Positions 31,105-31,126 of a stretch of 31,126 nt of DNA are shown here, piece by piece. The stretch comes from a virus. How positions within the stretch are numbered: the first letter of the stretch is position 1; every line of letters begins with the position of its first letter. The notes beneath the pieces were generated by a model. The model was not told the origin of the DNA. It was given only the letters and a program-made list of their open reading frames with translations, and searched no databases. The DNA lies in the IMG/VR virus record IMGVR_UViG_3300044825_001287, positions 1-31,126 of that record. One strand, 5' to 3'. The translations under genes were made by a program, and so were the position numbers.

Positions 31105-31126
31105 TCACTCTCCTTTGCCAGATTCG
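31105..31126 (-). CDS. 3' end of another small gene (partial)
   Basis: The last 22 bases give, on the minus strand, ESGKGE followed by a TGA stop at 31107-31105. This is nearly the same tail (ESGKGEK) as the zinc-ribbon gene ending at 29055. It shows that the leftward cluster continues beyond the window edge. Confidence 0.5.

Noticed and set aside
1-31126. CRISPR array, insertion sequence or transposase
   Set aside because: No regularly spaced direct repeats of 24-40 nt and no transposase-like protein or terminal inverted repeats were seen.

Overview
The window looks like most of the genome of a tailed, short-tailed (podovirus-type) bacteriophage, or an equivalent prophage. The evidence is a continuous P22-like virion gene order on the + strand: terminase small and large subunits, P22-type portal, scaffold, P22-type coat, gp4-like adaptor, gp10-like stabilizer, a needle-position protein, a gp7-like ejection protein, two further ejection proteins and tail fibre. 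Genes are dense, usually overlap by 1-4 nt (ATGA, GTGA, TAATG), often start with GTG, and GC content is high. This fits a phage of a GC-rich proteobacterium, but the host cannot be fixed from the sequence. I see no integrase, CI-type repressor, DNA polymerase, tRNA or CRISPR array in the window, so lifestyle is undecided.

Layout. (1) 26-2270, minus strand: a small unknown gene, then a recombination operon of SSB, an unknown 210-aa protein and a RecE-like PD-(D/E)XK exonuclease. It is read from a good sigma70-type promoter overlapping a palindromic operator. (2) 2359-6612, plus strand: Cro-like repressor, DEAH helicase, VRR-NUC nuclease and a large P4-type primase-helicase. (3) 6613-6970: a mostly non-coding stretch with six copies of a GTCCGCG-core repeat, a candidate origin. 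(4) 6971-8158: small unknown genes, a tiny lipoprotein and a small basic protein. (5) 8159-24622: a GroES-like co-chaperonin, then packaging, head, neck, ejection and fibre genes, with a glycosyltransferase inserted among the head-completion genes and two SPRY-like repeats in a probable receptor-binding protein. (6) 24625-26334: a tightly overlapping lysis region with an M15-type endolysin, a holin-like protein and several tiny membrane proteins. (7) 26413-27950, plus strand: a metallophosphoesterase and small genes. (8) 28049-31126, minus strand: a chain of small unknown genes running leftward into an intrinsic terminator at about 27974-28009, where the two convergent gene sets meet.

How it fits together. 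Cro-like protein probably sets the balance between the leftward recombination operon and the rightward replication operon. Exonuclease, SSB and perhaps the 210-aa protein would do homologous recombination. The helicase, nuclease and primase-helicase would replicate the genome, possibly from the iterons just after the primase gene. The late region builds the particle and lyses the cell.

Points most worth a second look: two apparent single-base frameshifts on either side of the 28-kb terminator, both repairable by one added G/C in a short run; a near-perfect 19-bp hairpin at 308-385; the iteron field; a repeated gene-junction cassette in the right-hand minus-strand cluster; the phage GroES; the glycosyltransferase in the head cluster; and the 210-aa protein in the position of a single-strand annealing protein.
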